Positions 33,694 through 46,225 of a DNA stretch of 64,000 nt are shown piece after piece. The stretch comes from Leucaena leucocephala (taxonomy: Eukaryota; Streptophyta; Magnoliopsida; Fabales; Fabaceae), in contig CM073518.1 in NCBI GenBank assembly GCA_037074615.1, positions 5,952,001 to 6,016,000 on the forward strand. Reading direction: 5' to 3'. The number at the start of each line of letters is the position of its first letter. Position 1 is the first letter of the stretch. Position numbers and translations under genes: made by a program. The notes below the pieces were generated by a model. The model was not told the origin of the DNA, did not search any database, and saw only the letters and a program-made list of their open reading frames with translations.

Positions 33694-34823
33694 TCAAAAC
33701 TCATCATCTGACGACGACGACGATGACAACGACGACGTAGAATCCTGGGCTCCGGAGGGCCCAGCTTCATCAGCGACAGGAGCAGGTGTGCGCGGCGGAT
33801 CATGGGGCAATGCTGGAGTTAGAGCTTCGATGACAGCTCTAAAGGTTTCTTCGAAAAACTGAAAGTCTGGGTCATTCATGATCATGTTCAGCATTTCCTG
33901 ATCATTGGCCTCAAACAGCCTCTCCACCTTCTCCATCTTCTCTTTGATCCTTTCTCTCTCCGCTGAACATAATAAAGTTTATATCATTAGTTACTAATTG
34001 CACAATCATCAACAACATTAATAAAAACAAAACAAACTATTCAGAGAGACAAAAACCTTCTTTGGCTTGGAGGTTTGCTGCGGAGGCCTCGCGCCTGCCC
34101 TTGAGGGCTTCAATTTCAGTACCATCTTGCGATCTTCCAATCGTTAGTCTCTCACATTGTGCTTTGTTTTGCGCCACCTGGGCCTGCGTTGTTATGTGCC
34201 AAATATTAGCACTATTCAAACTATTTGATTCTTTTATAGCAATAGAATCTGGAAGGTGCACACAATATATGTAACTAAGAGCTAATTAATCACCTCCAAA
34301 CTTTGCACCAAAGCTTCGAGTCTTTGCTTATGGGTTTGTCGCCTGTGCCGGAAAGTCTCCGAATACCTGCGATTAGCCTCACGACTGCAACCCCTCAACA
34401 CACACGCACTTGTTACCACTTGATATATGCTCTAAACATAAGATTTAGACTCAGACAAATATTAGAAATGCATGCATGATTATAATCATAAGAATAACAT
34501 ATATATAACATGTTGATGTTGTTGATGTAATAAAAGAAATGAGTAGGCATGAAACCACAGACGTACGCTCTTTGATCGGCAGATTCAATTTGGCCACCAG
34601 CTTCAACCTGTTTGGGCTGGGGCTGGGGCTGGGACTGGGGCTGTGGTTGGGGCTGGGACTGGGGCTGTGGTTGGGGCTGGGGCTGCAAGTTAGCTTCAGT
34701 AGGCATTTCGGGGTTTTGTTCGTTAGGGTTGTTCTCTCTGGATCTTCTTCGGCTGGATCGAGGAACGGTTGGTGGAACCCCCTTTCCACCTCTCTTACCT
34801 GAACCTGAGCCTGATCCTTCCAT
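33694..34823 (-). CDS. bZIP-type protein with Gln-Pro repeat (cluster member 1)
   Basis: Probable DNA-binding protein. Exons 34567-34823, 34294-34384, 34057-34183 and 33694-33962 (GT-AG) give 247 residues. After a GSGSGSG-rich, basic N-terminus comes a Gln-Pro/Gln-Ser-rich repeat, then a bZIP helix: N-x7-R in NRRYSETFR, nine residues to the first Leu, then heptads L-x6-L-x6-N-x6-L. The basic region is unusual: Tyr, Glu and Thr replace the usual Ala/Ser/Arg positions. A charged coil (EALKGRREAS) follows, and the C-terminus ends in Pro-rich and Ser/Asp-rich stretches. Intron phases 2-0-1 and the 91-bp second exon match the genes at 39228 and 42816. Nearest well-known relatives would be group E (bZIP34/61) proteins; orthology is not established. 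Confidence 0.8.
34613..34685 (+). repeat. G-rich tandem repeat inside the bZIP exon
   Basis: Runs of three or four G separated by one to four bases (mostly CT, some GA or CTGT), with a perfect unit of about 30 bp repeated twice. On the other strand it encodes the Gln-Pro repeat. The plus strand meets the usual G-quadruplex pattern several times over. Confidence 0.8.
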
Positions 34824-35958
34824 TTTTTCCAACTTAACTACGATCAACGTCCTACAAATATACAACATTGAATGAAAAACATTCAAAAGTATTCATTAAA
34901 TAGCACGCATGCATTTGTATGAAATACTACTCTAAAAGCTTTTCTCTCTCGTTTGCCTGCAAAAATTACTATAGATAGTGATGATCTATACTCACTGTAA
35001 CATTCAGTTAAAGAAAAAAAAAATACTCACTACTGTAACAAGAGGATATAAAGAATGATATTGAGCAATAGCGAGTGAGGACCAAGTGAGAATATCCAAC
35101 CCTTTATATAGATGGTTGTCGAACCTATAAGCCTGAAATTAATTAATATAATTGAGGCGCATCTTGGAAAAAAAATTACATATATGCTAACTTAATAGAT
35201 GTTTGAATATGCCATTAAAAACAGTAATTACATGCCATTCTTGTAATTACATATGGACTGTATACTTTTAGGTATAAAATTATTATTTTTTTCAGAAACT
35301 TATTCAAATATAGTCAAATAAGGAATATAGTATCCAAATTATTGATTGTTATTCCTAATTCTCAAAAACCTCACAAGACTTATATGTAAATTTATTTAAA
35401 TGAGATCCAAATTATTAATTAATTGCTCAAAACCTCATAAAACCTAAATGCAGCGAGTCATGTATGCTTCAGCATTGCAGAGAATGCAATTAATATAAAT
35501 ATAGCTCCAACGCTTTAATTTTTTTCTAACAATTCATATAGCCTAATTACCCAATTTACATTAAAAAATTACAAACCACTTGTGCTCATAATTCATAGGT
35601 TCTGAATTCTCTGCAAGATAATTGGTATAAGTCCAGCATACCGTATGAAATTTGAAAACCTGGAGTATGAGCCTCATGAAATTTGATAACTTATAAATAA
35701 TAGGACATTTTATGAAGTGTATTATGTGCATTGACATTGATATATTGATGAATATGCCCATGATTTATCGATATTATATCTTAAATTTTATTCTTTACAT
35801 TGATATGTATAATATATATATTATATAGTTTAGGACATAGTATTCCAAAGAAAACATAATTAGATTAAAGGATGAATTAATGTGTATGTGTGTAGAATTG
35901 GATGATCTTTTATTTTGTGAGAAGAGGAACGGGGCCATTGTCTCTTTCCTTAGGCAGA

Positions 35959-36340
35959 CATGTTTGGATAGAAGTTTAAAAAATAACTTATAAAAAAAAT
36001 TGAATAAGTTTTAGAAAATAATTTTTAGAAAAGAGTTTATAGAAAAAAAATGTTTGGATAGTTATAGACTTTTGTGATTGGTAAATTACCATAAAGAATA
36101 TAATTTTATTAAAAATAGGAGAGATGAAGGTAGAGAAGAAAGAAAGTGAAGAAGAGAGAGGAGAGCGTGTGTAAAAAAAATATATGGTTAACATAGTAAT
36201 TGAGTGGTCCATAAACTCTTTTATTGTTCTGAAAGCTATTCTCAGTAGCTTGTGCAAAATCTTAGTTTTAAATAATAGTTTAATCTAAAAGCTTCGTTTG
36301 ACAAATATTTTAAAAAAATTTAAAACTAATATTTAAGTCA
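35959..36340 (-). mobile_element. MITE family copy 3, inverted
   Basis: Reverse-complement relative of the copy at 18281. A GTTTGGATAG-type end is at the left, then a GA-rich tract (the CT tract of the other strand) and a TGGTCCATAAACTC block. The right border is approximate. Confidence 0.6.
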
Positions 36341-37600
36341 AAAATCACCTAAAGCCTTAACCTTAAGACAATATAATTAGTAAGCAACAAAATATTTTTT
36401 GAAAAGAAAATAAGAAAGTGCATTATGTTATGATTACCTTAATAAATGCCCTTATTTATTTTTCTTTTCAGAAAATATCTCTTTCGCGTACTAAATATTA
36501 CCTTATTTCCTCCATACACGCGCATGGTTATATTAGTAAGTCTTCTATTATAATTTATCATTTTATTAGTAGTCTATTCTAAAAAACGTGAAAAATCTGT
36601 CCTTATTGATCCCATAACGGTCCCTAATTCAAATTTATTTACGGGCTAGCATATGTACCCTGGCATTTCTTAATTCCTCGTGTTCGTCGAAGAAAGCAGT
36701 GACAGGTCAAGACACAGTACACATGTATGAGAAAGATCAAGAAACAAAGAAACGATGCGTTACCTTTACATCCAATGATCAAATTTATTTTTCATAAGCT
36801 GATTATTATTATTAGAGTATACTTAATTAGTTATGCTATGCGTTTGGGTTTGTTAGTCTGTTATTACTTCTGGTCAAACAGTCAAAGTTTACAGTCGTAT
36901 CACTGTGTCACACACATACGTCATATTAAGGAGTCTCAACAAAATAACTTAATTACAAAATTACTAATAATAAATAAGTAACATAAATTTATTATTTTAT
37001 ATACTCAAATTTATCATTATATATTTTTCAGTTATCAATAGATTTTAAGTAATTAATTCATTTCTTTAGACTTCATAATTATTCCCTCGTTCACAACTAG
37101 CAGTACAAATATACTAATTGTCATTAGACTTTAGGTAATTAATTTATTTGTTATAAATGTATTAATTCTTTAAACAAAAAACATAAGGCTATATATAATA
37201 TATTACTAATATTTTTCCATTCATAATTATTTCAAACTGAACGGTTTCTTTTAATTTAGGTAGAAAATTTACGCCGAATGTGCTTGTATAAAAATAACAT
37301 TAATTATAACAACAATTGTTGGTCTCGAACTATATCATCGCTTAAATAATGCTCCCTTCTTCTTTTATAAATAAAAATTACCCAAATCCCGTGAGAAGTT
37401 TTGAATAGGGTGAGAGGGGTTCCCTTGTTTGGCTAAACAGTTTTTAATGGAGGAGAAGGGTTTATCTTCTCCCCTCCAACTGCCCTCTCCTATCTCTTCC
37501 CTCCAAAACGTAGGTTTATTTGTTAGGAGAAGGTTTATAATTATATTGAATTATTTTTAGACAATATTATCATTATAATAACAATTTTTTAAAAAAAACA

Positions 37601-37850
37601 TTTTTTTTGGTAAATAAATTTTTGGAAGGGGGTTGGGCTCACTCACAATTCAAGGATAGGGCGAAATCTCCTCTTAGGTAATACCAATATCAGGCAGGGC
37701 GAGCTGTCTATTACCCTCAGGCATAAATCTAGGCACCCAGGAGTTAGAATGTCTTCCCAAATGCTGCGACTGAAATATTAATAAAATAATATTTTTTAGG
37801 GATCGAATACACTCTAAATAATTATATCTCTCACTATTTCGCTAGTTAAA
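37601..37850 (-). mobile_element. SINE family B copy
   Basis: Colinear with the copies at 5221 and 14980. This copy keeps the clearest tRNA-like head on the minus strand: A-box-like TAGCGAAATAG and B-box-like GTATTCGATCC. The tail is the T-run at 37601-37608. I could not define a convincing target duplication. Confidence 0.65.
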
Positions 37851-38184
37851 AAGGCAATAGGTAAAACAAAATCGTCTTCTCTGTTCAAATTCCGCTCCGT
37901 CTGGGAGAGTTTTACCCATTTGGGCCCAGCCCAATTTGACTTAACTATGGATTAGTCAGAGTCTCACATATGATTCTATAAACTAGGTGCTTTCAGCTGG
38001 AAAAAAAAACAAAAAACATTAATTACTACTCATTTATGGTCTATTTATTTATACAGTAATCTCATTAAATTAGAGCTTCAGAACATGCACAGACATTAAT
38101 TGAGTTAATTACAATATATAATCTTCAGCAATTAATTCTAGAACGGTTCGGAGGTAAGCAGCTATAAATTAAAGTAGACCATAC

Positions 38185-38967
38185 TAGGGGTGTTCATGGG
38201 CAGGGCTAGGCAGGGCGACCCCCCTGCCCGGTGCCCTGCCCAGAAAAAGTATGGGCTGCATTTTGCAGCCCGATGCCCGGCCCTGCCCGGTAAAAGCCCT
38301 AACCATTTTGGGCTGGGCGTGGGCGGGTTGGGCATGCCCAAGTTGTGATGCCATGCTCATCTTGTGGAAAAAATCAGCAATTATAAACTTCTAAAATAAT
38401 ATCATATTCATATGTCTTCAAGAGTTAAATAATATCTATAATCCACTAAAAATAAGGTAACAAAAAGATAATAATTAAAGTCTTGAAATTTATTGCATAT
38501 AAAAAAATCTTGAAGTCTAAGTAGTTTATAATTACAACTTTACATCAATTTTTCAAATGTTGACAATGAAGTATCTAAAAAATAAAATAAATAATTATAA
38601 TTTGTAATGTAATCATATTATGATTAATAAAGTTAAAAAAATTAATGTAGTTATAAATATTAAAAGATACAACTTACATACTTAACTACTTATATTTCTA
38701 AAATGACCCTTTAGTCACCAGTAACTATCATATTATTCCTTCTAAGTGTAGCATCTATGGAAAAAATAAAAAAAAATAAAAAAAGGGATGCTCATGGGCA
38801 GGGCAGGGCAGGGTAACCCCCCTGCCCGGTGCCCAGCCCAAAAAAAGCATGGGCTGCATTTTGCAGCCCGATGCCCAGCCCTGCCCTATATTTATCAGGC
38901 TGGGCAGGGCCATTTTTTCGCGGGCTCAGGTGGGCATACCGGACCGCGGGCTTTATGAACACCCCTA
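38185..38967. mobile_element. Non-autonomous hAT-type DNA transposon with 8-bp target duplication
   Basis: The ends TAGGGGTGTTCAT and ATGAACACCCCTA are perfect 13-bp inverted repeats. They are flanked by the 8-bp duplication GACCATAC (38177-38184, 38968-38975), the signature of hAT elements. There is no transposase. A GC-rich arm of about 150 bp after the left end (GGGCAGGGC..., GGGCTGCATTTTGCAGCCC) recurs in direct orientation near 38788-38935, so the element has a duplicated or nested arm. Confidence 0.92.
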
Positions 38968-39227
38968 GACCATACTCCTCACTTGCTCAATATATATATT
39001 AATTCCTGTCTCCTCTCATTAACACTTGGAGCATAAATCATCAGTCTATTGCAATTCGGAGGAAGACGGAAACCAGAGAGAGAAGTGCTCTGGAGATAAC
39101 TGTTTCATACATACATTGCCTTTACTTTTTTATACCAAGTACTTAATTTTTAATTTTTCTCAGTTTCTTTTTCTTTTCTCTGGGAACTGACAATTTATGT
39201 TTAGGATTTGATCATAATCCTGGAGAA

Positions 39228-40702
39228 ATGGATCCGAATCCAGCAGACAAGAGAGGTAGAGATGGCTTGCCACCAAGAAATCCTGAAAAGAAGCCCGTTG
39301 AAATTGATCATGAAAGGTGGTTTAATAATTCATGTTAATTGCGTATTTATATTTTGAAGAGATCACATGCTTAGAGATTTTCTACTGCTATTACATGATG
39401 ATGTTTCGTTTCAACAGTGAATTTGAATATAAGTGAGACTCGATTCGTTTGGATAATCAAAGATTTTTCTCCCTTGATGAAGTCCACTTCTACTGTTGGA
39501 AAGCTACTGTTTTCCAGCAGAAGAGAAACAGTCACAATAGTGGGCCCTACTAGCATTTATCTCCCTCTCCACTGAATGGATGTATAGCTGGAGAGGATTC
39601 GCATTTTTATTATTTTCCATCTTCCCATGTTACGTTCCTCTTCAGTTTCAGTTTCGCATAGGAAGGTGTGTCAAAGTAAATCGGACAATTAAATTCTATT
39701 TTTAGGTTTCATCATATCAAATATTTACTACTTTGCCATACTTTTAGAATCTTCTCTGCACAGACGCACACATATGTGCTCTCCTAAGAGCTTCCATAAA
39801 GCTGAGATCGCTCTTCAGTTTTGCTGCGGAAGGTGATTTGAAAATGTAAACTTTTCAGTTATATCAATAAAAAACATTGAATTCATGTATGAAATCGGCA
39901 AATTTTAAGTTCAATTATGGCGAACTAATACTCTTCATGGCGGACTGGAATTCTATATATATAATTAAAAAAATTGGGAATTTTGTTGGTAGTTTGAGAT
40001 TTAAACACGTTGCCTGTATATTATATTTAAGATTATGAATTATTTAGAACATATTTTAAATCAGGTACAGACAATTGTAGTTTTTTTTCTTTTTGGTTGC
40101 AGTCGTTTGGCTAAACGGAAATATGCTCGGGCTTACCGTTCGAGAAAGCAGGGTCAATTCGAGGGACTTCATATTAACGTCGAGAATTTAAAGGTGATTA
40201 ATTAACTCATAGTTAACGTTTAACGTGTGTATACGCGTGTGTAATTAAAATGATTTTGTTAATGATAACTTGAAAATCATTGAAACACTCAATGATTATG
40301 TAGGCTGAGATTGCCCAGAAGAATGAAAAAGTCAATGCCCAAGACGCTAAAAATTCAACGGCTCGAAGTGAATTTGCAGCATTGAAACAAAAGCGAGATG
40401 ACAAAGTGATTCGTACGCGATCAATAGACGGTTCTCTCTCTCTCTCTATATATATCCACAATGTTTCAGCTTAAAATATGGATTATCTCCATTAATATAT
40501 ATTTGTGTGTTGGTAATTGATATCAGAGGAAACGGAGAGGCTTGTGGCTAAGATAGAGAAGTTAGAAAGGAAGATGGTGGCAAAGCAACGAGCAATAGAG
40601 AATGACCCGAGGTACATGGAGTTAGGGGAAGAGAACAAAAAAAAATATGGTGATATATTGGGAGTTTTCTTTCCCTACGATTCCGACATGCCTCCACAGT
40701 GA
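39228..40702 (+). CDS. Short bZIP-like protein with Lys replacing the invariant Asn (cluster member 2)
   Basis: Exons 39228-39316, 40103-40193, 40304-40412 and 40527-40702 (GT-AG) give 154 residues. The second exon encodes a bZIP-shaped helix: KRKYARAYR matches N-x7-R except that Lys stands where Asn contacts DNA bases. The spacing of nine residues to the first zipper position holds, and the heptads read L-H-V/L-I-N weakly. Two further charged coil exons follow (IEKLERKMVAKQ), then a short C-terminus containing NDPRYMELGEENKK, which faintly recalls NDPDFQFFEETF of cluster member 1. There is no N-terminal activation-like region. Intron phases 2-0-1 and the 91-bp exon 2 equal those of the two neighbours. 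It could dimerise without normal DNA binding; that is inference. Confidence 0.75.
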
Positions 40703-42815
40703 ATTGTTTGTTGGGAAACTTTTGTCTCCACCTATAACAAGAGTCTCTGTCCTTTTTGCTGTTGTCTGTCGGATTTCATGCAAGTTTTCAGTTGACTTCT
40801 GCTTGTATTAAAGGATGTGAACTTACAAAATTCAGTTCCTTCGGTATATGTGATGGTTTCCTGATTTCAGTAGCCGTATCTCATTGTGATCCATATATGT
40901 TTAATTTTGGTTAATTAGTATTTAATCAGTATTTAATATATAATATATAATATATTATATGTAGTTGACTAATTTTAAAAATTAAATAAATTATTTAATA
41001 ATAATAAATGTGATATAATTTACCTAAAGTACTAATATATAATATTAGATTATATATTAGCTTATAAGTTAAATAAATTAATTTAAAAAATATAATAAAT
41101 ATTATATAAAATATATTAAGATTTTATATTTAGAATCTAAATTCAACATTCTAATTAACTTCAATATCAAAAACAGAACCTAAGGTAGTTTTTGTTTTTG
41201 TTTCAATGAGAATAACTAGGCATACCCGTATTTAATAACTCCAAGAATTAATAATATAGTAGTGATACATAGTAAGGCATGCGGTATTATGAGATTACTA
41301 TTCTTTTAAGAACTTAAAATTATAAGTATTATTTTTTAAATAATTTTAAAAATTAATAAGTAATGTATAATAAAGCATTTGGCAATATAATTCAAGCTCC
41401 CCAGAATTCAAAATTATAAATATTAGTGTCTAATAACTCCAAGAATTAGTGTCTAATATGGAAGAAAGAGTGTGAAGGGAGACTAATCTTTTCGAAATTT
41501 AAAATTATAATTTACTTTTAGAAGAAACGAACATGGAAGTTACTCGAGTTCAGTTACTCAAAATTATAAAAAAAATGCAGCATGAATAAAGCATGAGAAT
41601 TCAGAGAATATTTTCCTTGAATTTTTTTAAAAAAAATATTATAAGTCACATTAAAGATAGAAAACATGCATGCACCAAAATGTGAAGTATTTGATAACTG
41701 CAAATCTTAATCAGTAATGCGATGGCCTGGAGAAATGGTGTCTTTAAAATTTGAAACTTTAGAAGAAAAAATTACGTAATACAATAATCATAGTAACGTT
41801 TAATAACTCTAAATATCAGGCAGACAGGCATTCGCCACTCAAGAATTTGAATACATAAATGATTTTAAGGAAAGAGCCAGTAATTAAATTCGATCCTAAC
41901 AATTTTTTTGTTTGTTATACATAACTTATAAATAAAAAAAAAGCCACCGATCTTGTTTATACCGTAACACCTCTATTTCTCTCTTATTAATTTGTATTTC
42001 ACTTACCAATTGAAGATTTGACGAGTGGTCAAAGATGCATGAACATTTAATTTCGTCCCCCTTGTATAATTTGGCAAGTAATTTAGTGTTTTAAATCTCA
42101 ATCCTTTAACATTATGGAAAGTAATATTTGAGTTCTTTTCTGATTAAAAATTCTTCAGTGATTCTGTGTTCCAAATCGCTTCAAAATTTTCACTTTTGGC
42201 ATCAAATATTTAGGTGCTTCCCGCCTCTTCAGCATTTTGTCTAAATATATATGTATGGTAAATAATACTAGTACATATTTGAACATTTAATTTGTGCCTT
42301 GTCATCAATTACTCAGCATTATTAACATTGGTCGGAAATTTGACTGTTTTCAAATGTATCAATCTTTCAAAATTTGGTAAGTAACTGAGTGTCCAAAACC
42401 CAGAAATTATCCGGCCATCTCTCCAGAATCAGCATATGATATGGGTTCATGAACACAGATTATTTTTCTAATTAATTAATAAAAATACGTTAAATCCACG
42501 TGTGAAAACTCCCCAATTATACATGGTAATATATATATATATATATATATATATTCTGTCTCTGACCAGCCTAAGCCCTTCCGTTTATGTGTGTGCGTAT
42601 ACGTGCGTGGGGGTGTGTGCAAAGTAACCTATAGTGTTAGTTTCTCCGAGAAGAAACGTTTGCTCTCTCTCTACAAGTGTGTCAGAAGACAGGTTCATAT
42701 TTTCTGTTAGATTTACGTTTTGATTTTGAAGTCAATTACAGCGAAAACCTTACTCAACCTAAGTCCATGTGTGATTCTTATTTTTGCAGGACGCCAGATA
42801 ATATTTGAGAGGACG
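40703..42815. other. Intergenic, strongly AT-rich
   Basis: 3' UTR of the preceding gene, then AT-rich DNA with a (TA)n run (42530-42555) and probable promoter of the next gene. A 5' UTR intron is possible: an acceptor-like TTTTTGCAG lies at 42781-42789, 27 bp before the ATG. Confidence 0.4.
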
Positions 42816-44020
42816 ATGGCAAGCTTGAGAAAGATTCAAGACCCGTCCACTGAATTGACTCTGGGGATTGGTTCTTCGTTCAAATCAATGAGGAAGCCTG
42901 ACGTCGTCGACGGTGGTGATCGTCGTGGGAAGAATAAAATCATCTCCACGAATCCTCCACCCCAAGTTGACAAGATGACTATAGACTTGACTCACGACGT
43001 CATCGACAGTGATCGTCGTGGGAAGAAGAAAGTCTCCATGAATCCTCCCCCGGCCAAAGAACACCGCCATGTTGACAATATGATTATAGACCTGACTCTC
43101 GACGACGACGAAGACGAAGACGACCACAATCTCCCGGAGAAGAAGAGATCCTTCGAAGTTGGCGAGGGCTCAGGTACTCGACGTGGTGACGGCCAAGTCA
43201 CTCCTTTGGCTAAAAAATCTCCGCAAGAAATAATGGAGCGCCGGAGGATTAACCGGTACGTATATGGGTTTCGAACTTGTGTTTTGTGATGTGAAAATTT
43301 TGTTCCAATTCAAAATGCTTGTCAAAGTGTCAAAGTTCTTGCTTTCTTCGATAATTTTTCAACTTAAAATGATAACTTCAAAACCCCCTCTGTTAAGGGT
43401 TTGGGTCTTTCTTACTCATTTGTCTGTAGAACCATTTCAAACAGGCTTTCTGCACAAAGATCTCGGCAGAGAAAAAACGAATACGTGGCCGAGTTGGAAA
43501 GGCAAGCCAATTATTTGGAGGTGAAAATTGCATCTTGAAACTTAATTATCATTCATTTGTTAATGATTTCTTTCTGGGTTTACTCGTTGAATACATTCTT
43601 TTGAGATTCCTGATGAATACAGAATAAAATAGCCGTTCTTCAACCACGAGTTGTGGTTATGGAGCAACAGCGTCGGTTATTGCTGATAGAGCATCACGAG
43701 ATGAAACATCGAATGGTTTTGTTCCAAAAAGATAGGGTTCTTAAAGAAAGTAAGGCGTGATCATTAATTATCTTCTCCTATATTAATTATCAAGAAGTTG
43801 TCAAAAATGGAGTTTTATAATTTTGCCTCTGTGTGTTTCAGTTAATGCGGAAAAGATGAGAGAAGAAATAACGAGGCTTTCAGGAATTAATAGGCATCAA
43901 GAACAAATTCGAGCTCAAGAGATGCGTAGTTGGGGTGCTGATATGACGCTAATGTGCCCAAACCCTAACCCAGGTGGCTCCTCAGTGCTTCACTCAAGTT
44001 CATCATCTGTTGGTTATTAG
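42816..44020 (+). CDS. bZIP transcription factor with duplicated SUMO-interaction-like motifs (cluster member 3)
   Basis: Exons 42816-43255, 43430-43520, 43623-43749 and 43842-44020 (GT-AG) give 278 residues. The basic region is canonical (SNRLSAQRSRQRKNEY, N-x7-R, then nine residues to Leu). The coil that follows, with LQPRVVVMEQQRRLLL, resembles group E bZIP34/61 proteins (LSPRVAFLDHQRLLL). The N-terminal half contains two copies of a unit of about 35 residues: DRRGK-K, NPPP, VD-M-IDLT. IDLT next to acidic residues is the classic SUMO-interacting motif; the second copy ends in an acidic run. A second acceptor at 43444, 15 bases inside exon 2, would delete five residues yet rebuild the Asn motif. 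The C-terminus is Pro/Ser-rich. It is open throughout and probably functional in the nucleus. Confidence 0.88.
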
Positions 44021-46225
44021 AAAAATCACAACAATTGGTTCTATTAATTAATTTGGATGTATTGAGAAAATAGATAAATTACCTAATTATAATAATACGA
44101 ATTATTTTTCATAAAATATGCAATATACAATATTAGATTATATACCAGTTTATTAATATAATCAATTATATGTTGTTTGGTTAGAAGGTAGAATTGGCGA
44201 AGCATCGGACATGGAGGTAGGTTAATACTGCGAACAATCTCAAGAACAAAGGCAAAGGGAAGGAGAGGGCTTAATTCTCTGGATTTCGGCGGCTGAAAAA
44301 TCTCAACTCTGCTGTCTCCTTATAGGCCATGTGGTGTTATGCTTAAAAACTTGTTCATGTACGTACCATATGAACAAGTTTTTACGATTTGTTGCTTTAA
44401 GTATGCTTTTACCAGTTCGTTGTGTGGTGCTTTTAGTGTGGGCCTTGTGTAACCCAGAACTAAACCCTAGTATAGTTATCTTTAATGAGTTGTGAATCAG
44501 GTTCAGAACCTACGTACATCGCATTACTGCGTTTGTCATGACGATATCTCATGTTATCCGTCTTTTTAATATCAGGGTTCTGTCGTACGTGGGAGTTTAA
44601 TTTGTTTTGCGCATAATATATATTTAACTGTTCTTCAGCCATTTGCACGTATCGTTTTACGTTAGTTGTTGATCACATTGATTAACCCTTAATGTACTTA
44701 TCATATATGAAGACACACACAAGCATTCAGATCGATACTCAATAACCTGACAGTATTTAGAGAAATAATGCATGTTTTCCTTCTAAAACAGGTATTCGTT
44801 TTCTTTAATTTCTTTCTTTTCTTACCCCTCAGGTCTAAGGAGTCTCAGTCACCAAATAAATTCATTTTTGTCTTTTTCTTTATCCAACTTGGAACTTTAT
44901 ATATATATATATATATATATAACTGAGGTTGACTTAGCTTTGATTATATTTGAACTCAAGGTCTCATGGTGTTAGTTAGGTTTTTGAGTCATTTCTATTT
45001 AATGATTCCCTTGCATTCATCTTTAATAAATACATATGCATGCACTATATTTTAGACTTGATGGACGCATGGTTTTGAGCTTTGTTTTTAATTCTATAAA
45101 AGACAAGACTCATTGATGAAAATTGAAGTCGCATATACTTCACTAGCCGACAATTAAATAATATAACAGTAAGTGCACATCTATTCTTCAATTTGAAAGA
45201 GTTTGGTGTCTCTGAATATTTTGTCAAACAAAATAATTGGTGTGTATAAATATAATCTTTTATTATTGTACAAGTGCATTACTATCTTCGGTCCTTAACA
45301 TAAGATATATTTAACTAATTTGATTATATTAAGAAAATTAGTTAAATTAATTATTTATAATGATTGTATTCTAATTTCCTTAAAATATCACTTTTAATCA
45401 TATGCATTTGAACAATACTGGATATAAACCTATTAACATATGCAATCATATATAGAATACTCTGAGGAGGAAATTATAATGTTAAAAAATAATATGGACT
45501 GATGTCTTATATTTAAGACTAAAATAGACTGTACATTTAACTCTTATACTTAAAATCGGATAGAGTATCTTGTTACCGTGCTTTCTATAGTTCACGCGGT
45601 GTGCATCTTATTTCACCTTGGATGAGCAACATGTTTTAATTTCTTGATGATTAATTCTTGTATTGTATATGTTGTAAATGTTATCCTCAACAATGTTCTT
45701 TTTAATTTCTATTTGTTTGGAAATAACTAAGAAATAATTGCATAAGGATAATATTTAGAAAGAAATCTATATGTCAGCCAAAATGCGCACAAAGTTGAAT
45801 TGAAGGAGCTGATCGTTGAAGCCCGTGATATTTTCATATCATCGTTATCAATATATATATATATATAAATTATGAAATCTATAATGAAGCTCACTATTAA
45901 AACAGTTTGTTTTACTTCAAATGTTACGAGTGCTACCCGAAAAATATGTCTAATTATTACACCTGTAACAGTAAAAACGACTCTTCCATACTTTTATAAG
46001 TTCGGCCTGTATGGACCTAACTCATATGAGCTTAAGCTCATAAGTTTATTGGGGTCGGGTCTACAAAAATTTACAGAAAAAATGTATATCTATAAAGCCC
46101 ACTTAAAAAAACAGGCCTAAACAGATAGCCCATGAGCCTGACCCATATTGCGGGCCTTTTAATCAACGAAATTGAGTCTAATGTAAAGAGTTAATTCCCC
46201 ACAATATCATAAATCAAAAGTTAAA

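Larger units (their letters stand above)
34824..38184. other. Intergenic with a MITE and a SINE
   Basis: Promoter of the minus-strand bZIP-like gene at the left, then AT-rich DNA with a MITE copy (35959-36340) and a SINE (37601-37850). No gene supported. Confidence 0.4.

Noticed and set aside
34539..34875. Two plus-strand frames rich in Gly-Leu and Gly-Trp
   Set aside because: Antisense readings of the Gln-Pro repeat in the bZIP exon.
46000..46160. Possible further hAT-type remnant (GGCCTGTATGGACC ... GCGGGCCTTTT)
   Set aside because: I could not pair inverted ends or find a target duplication.
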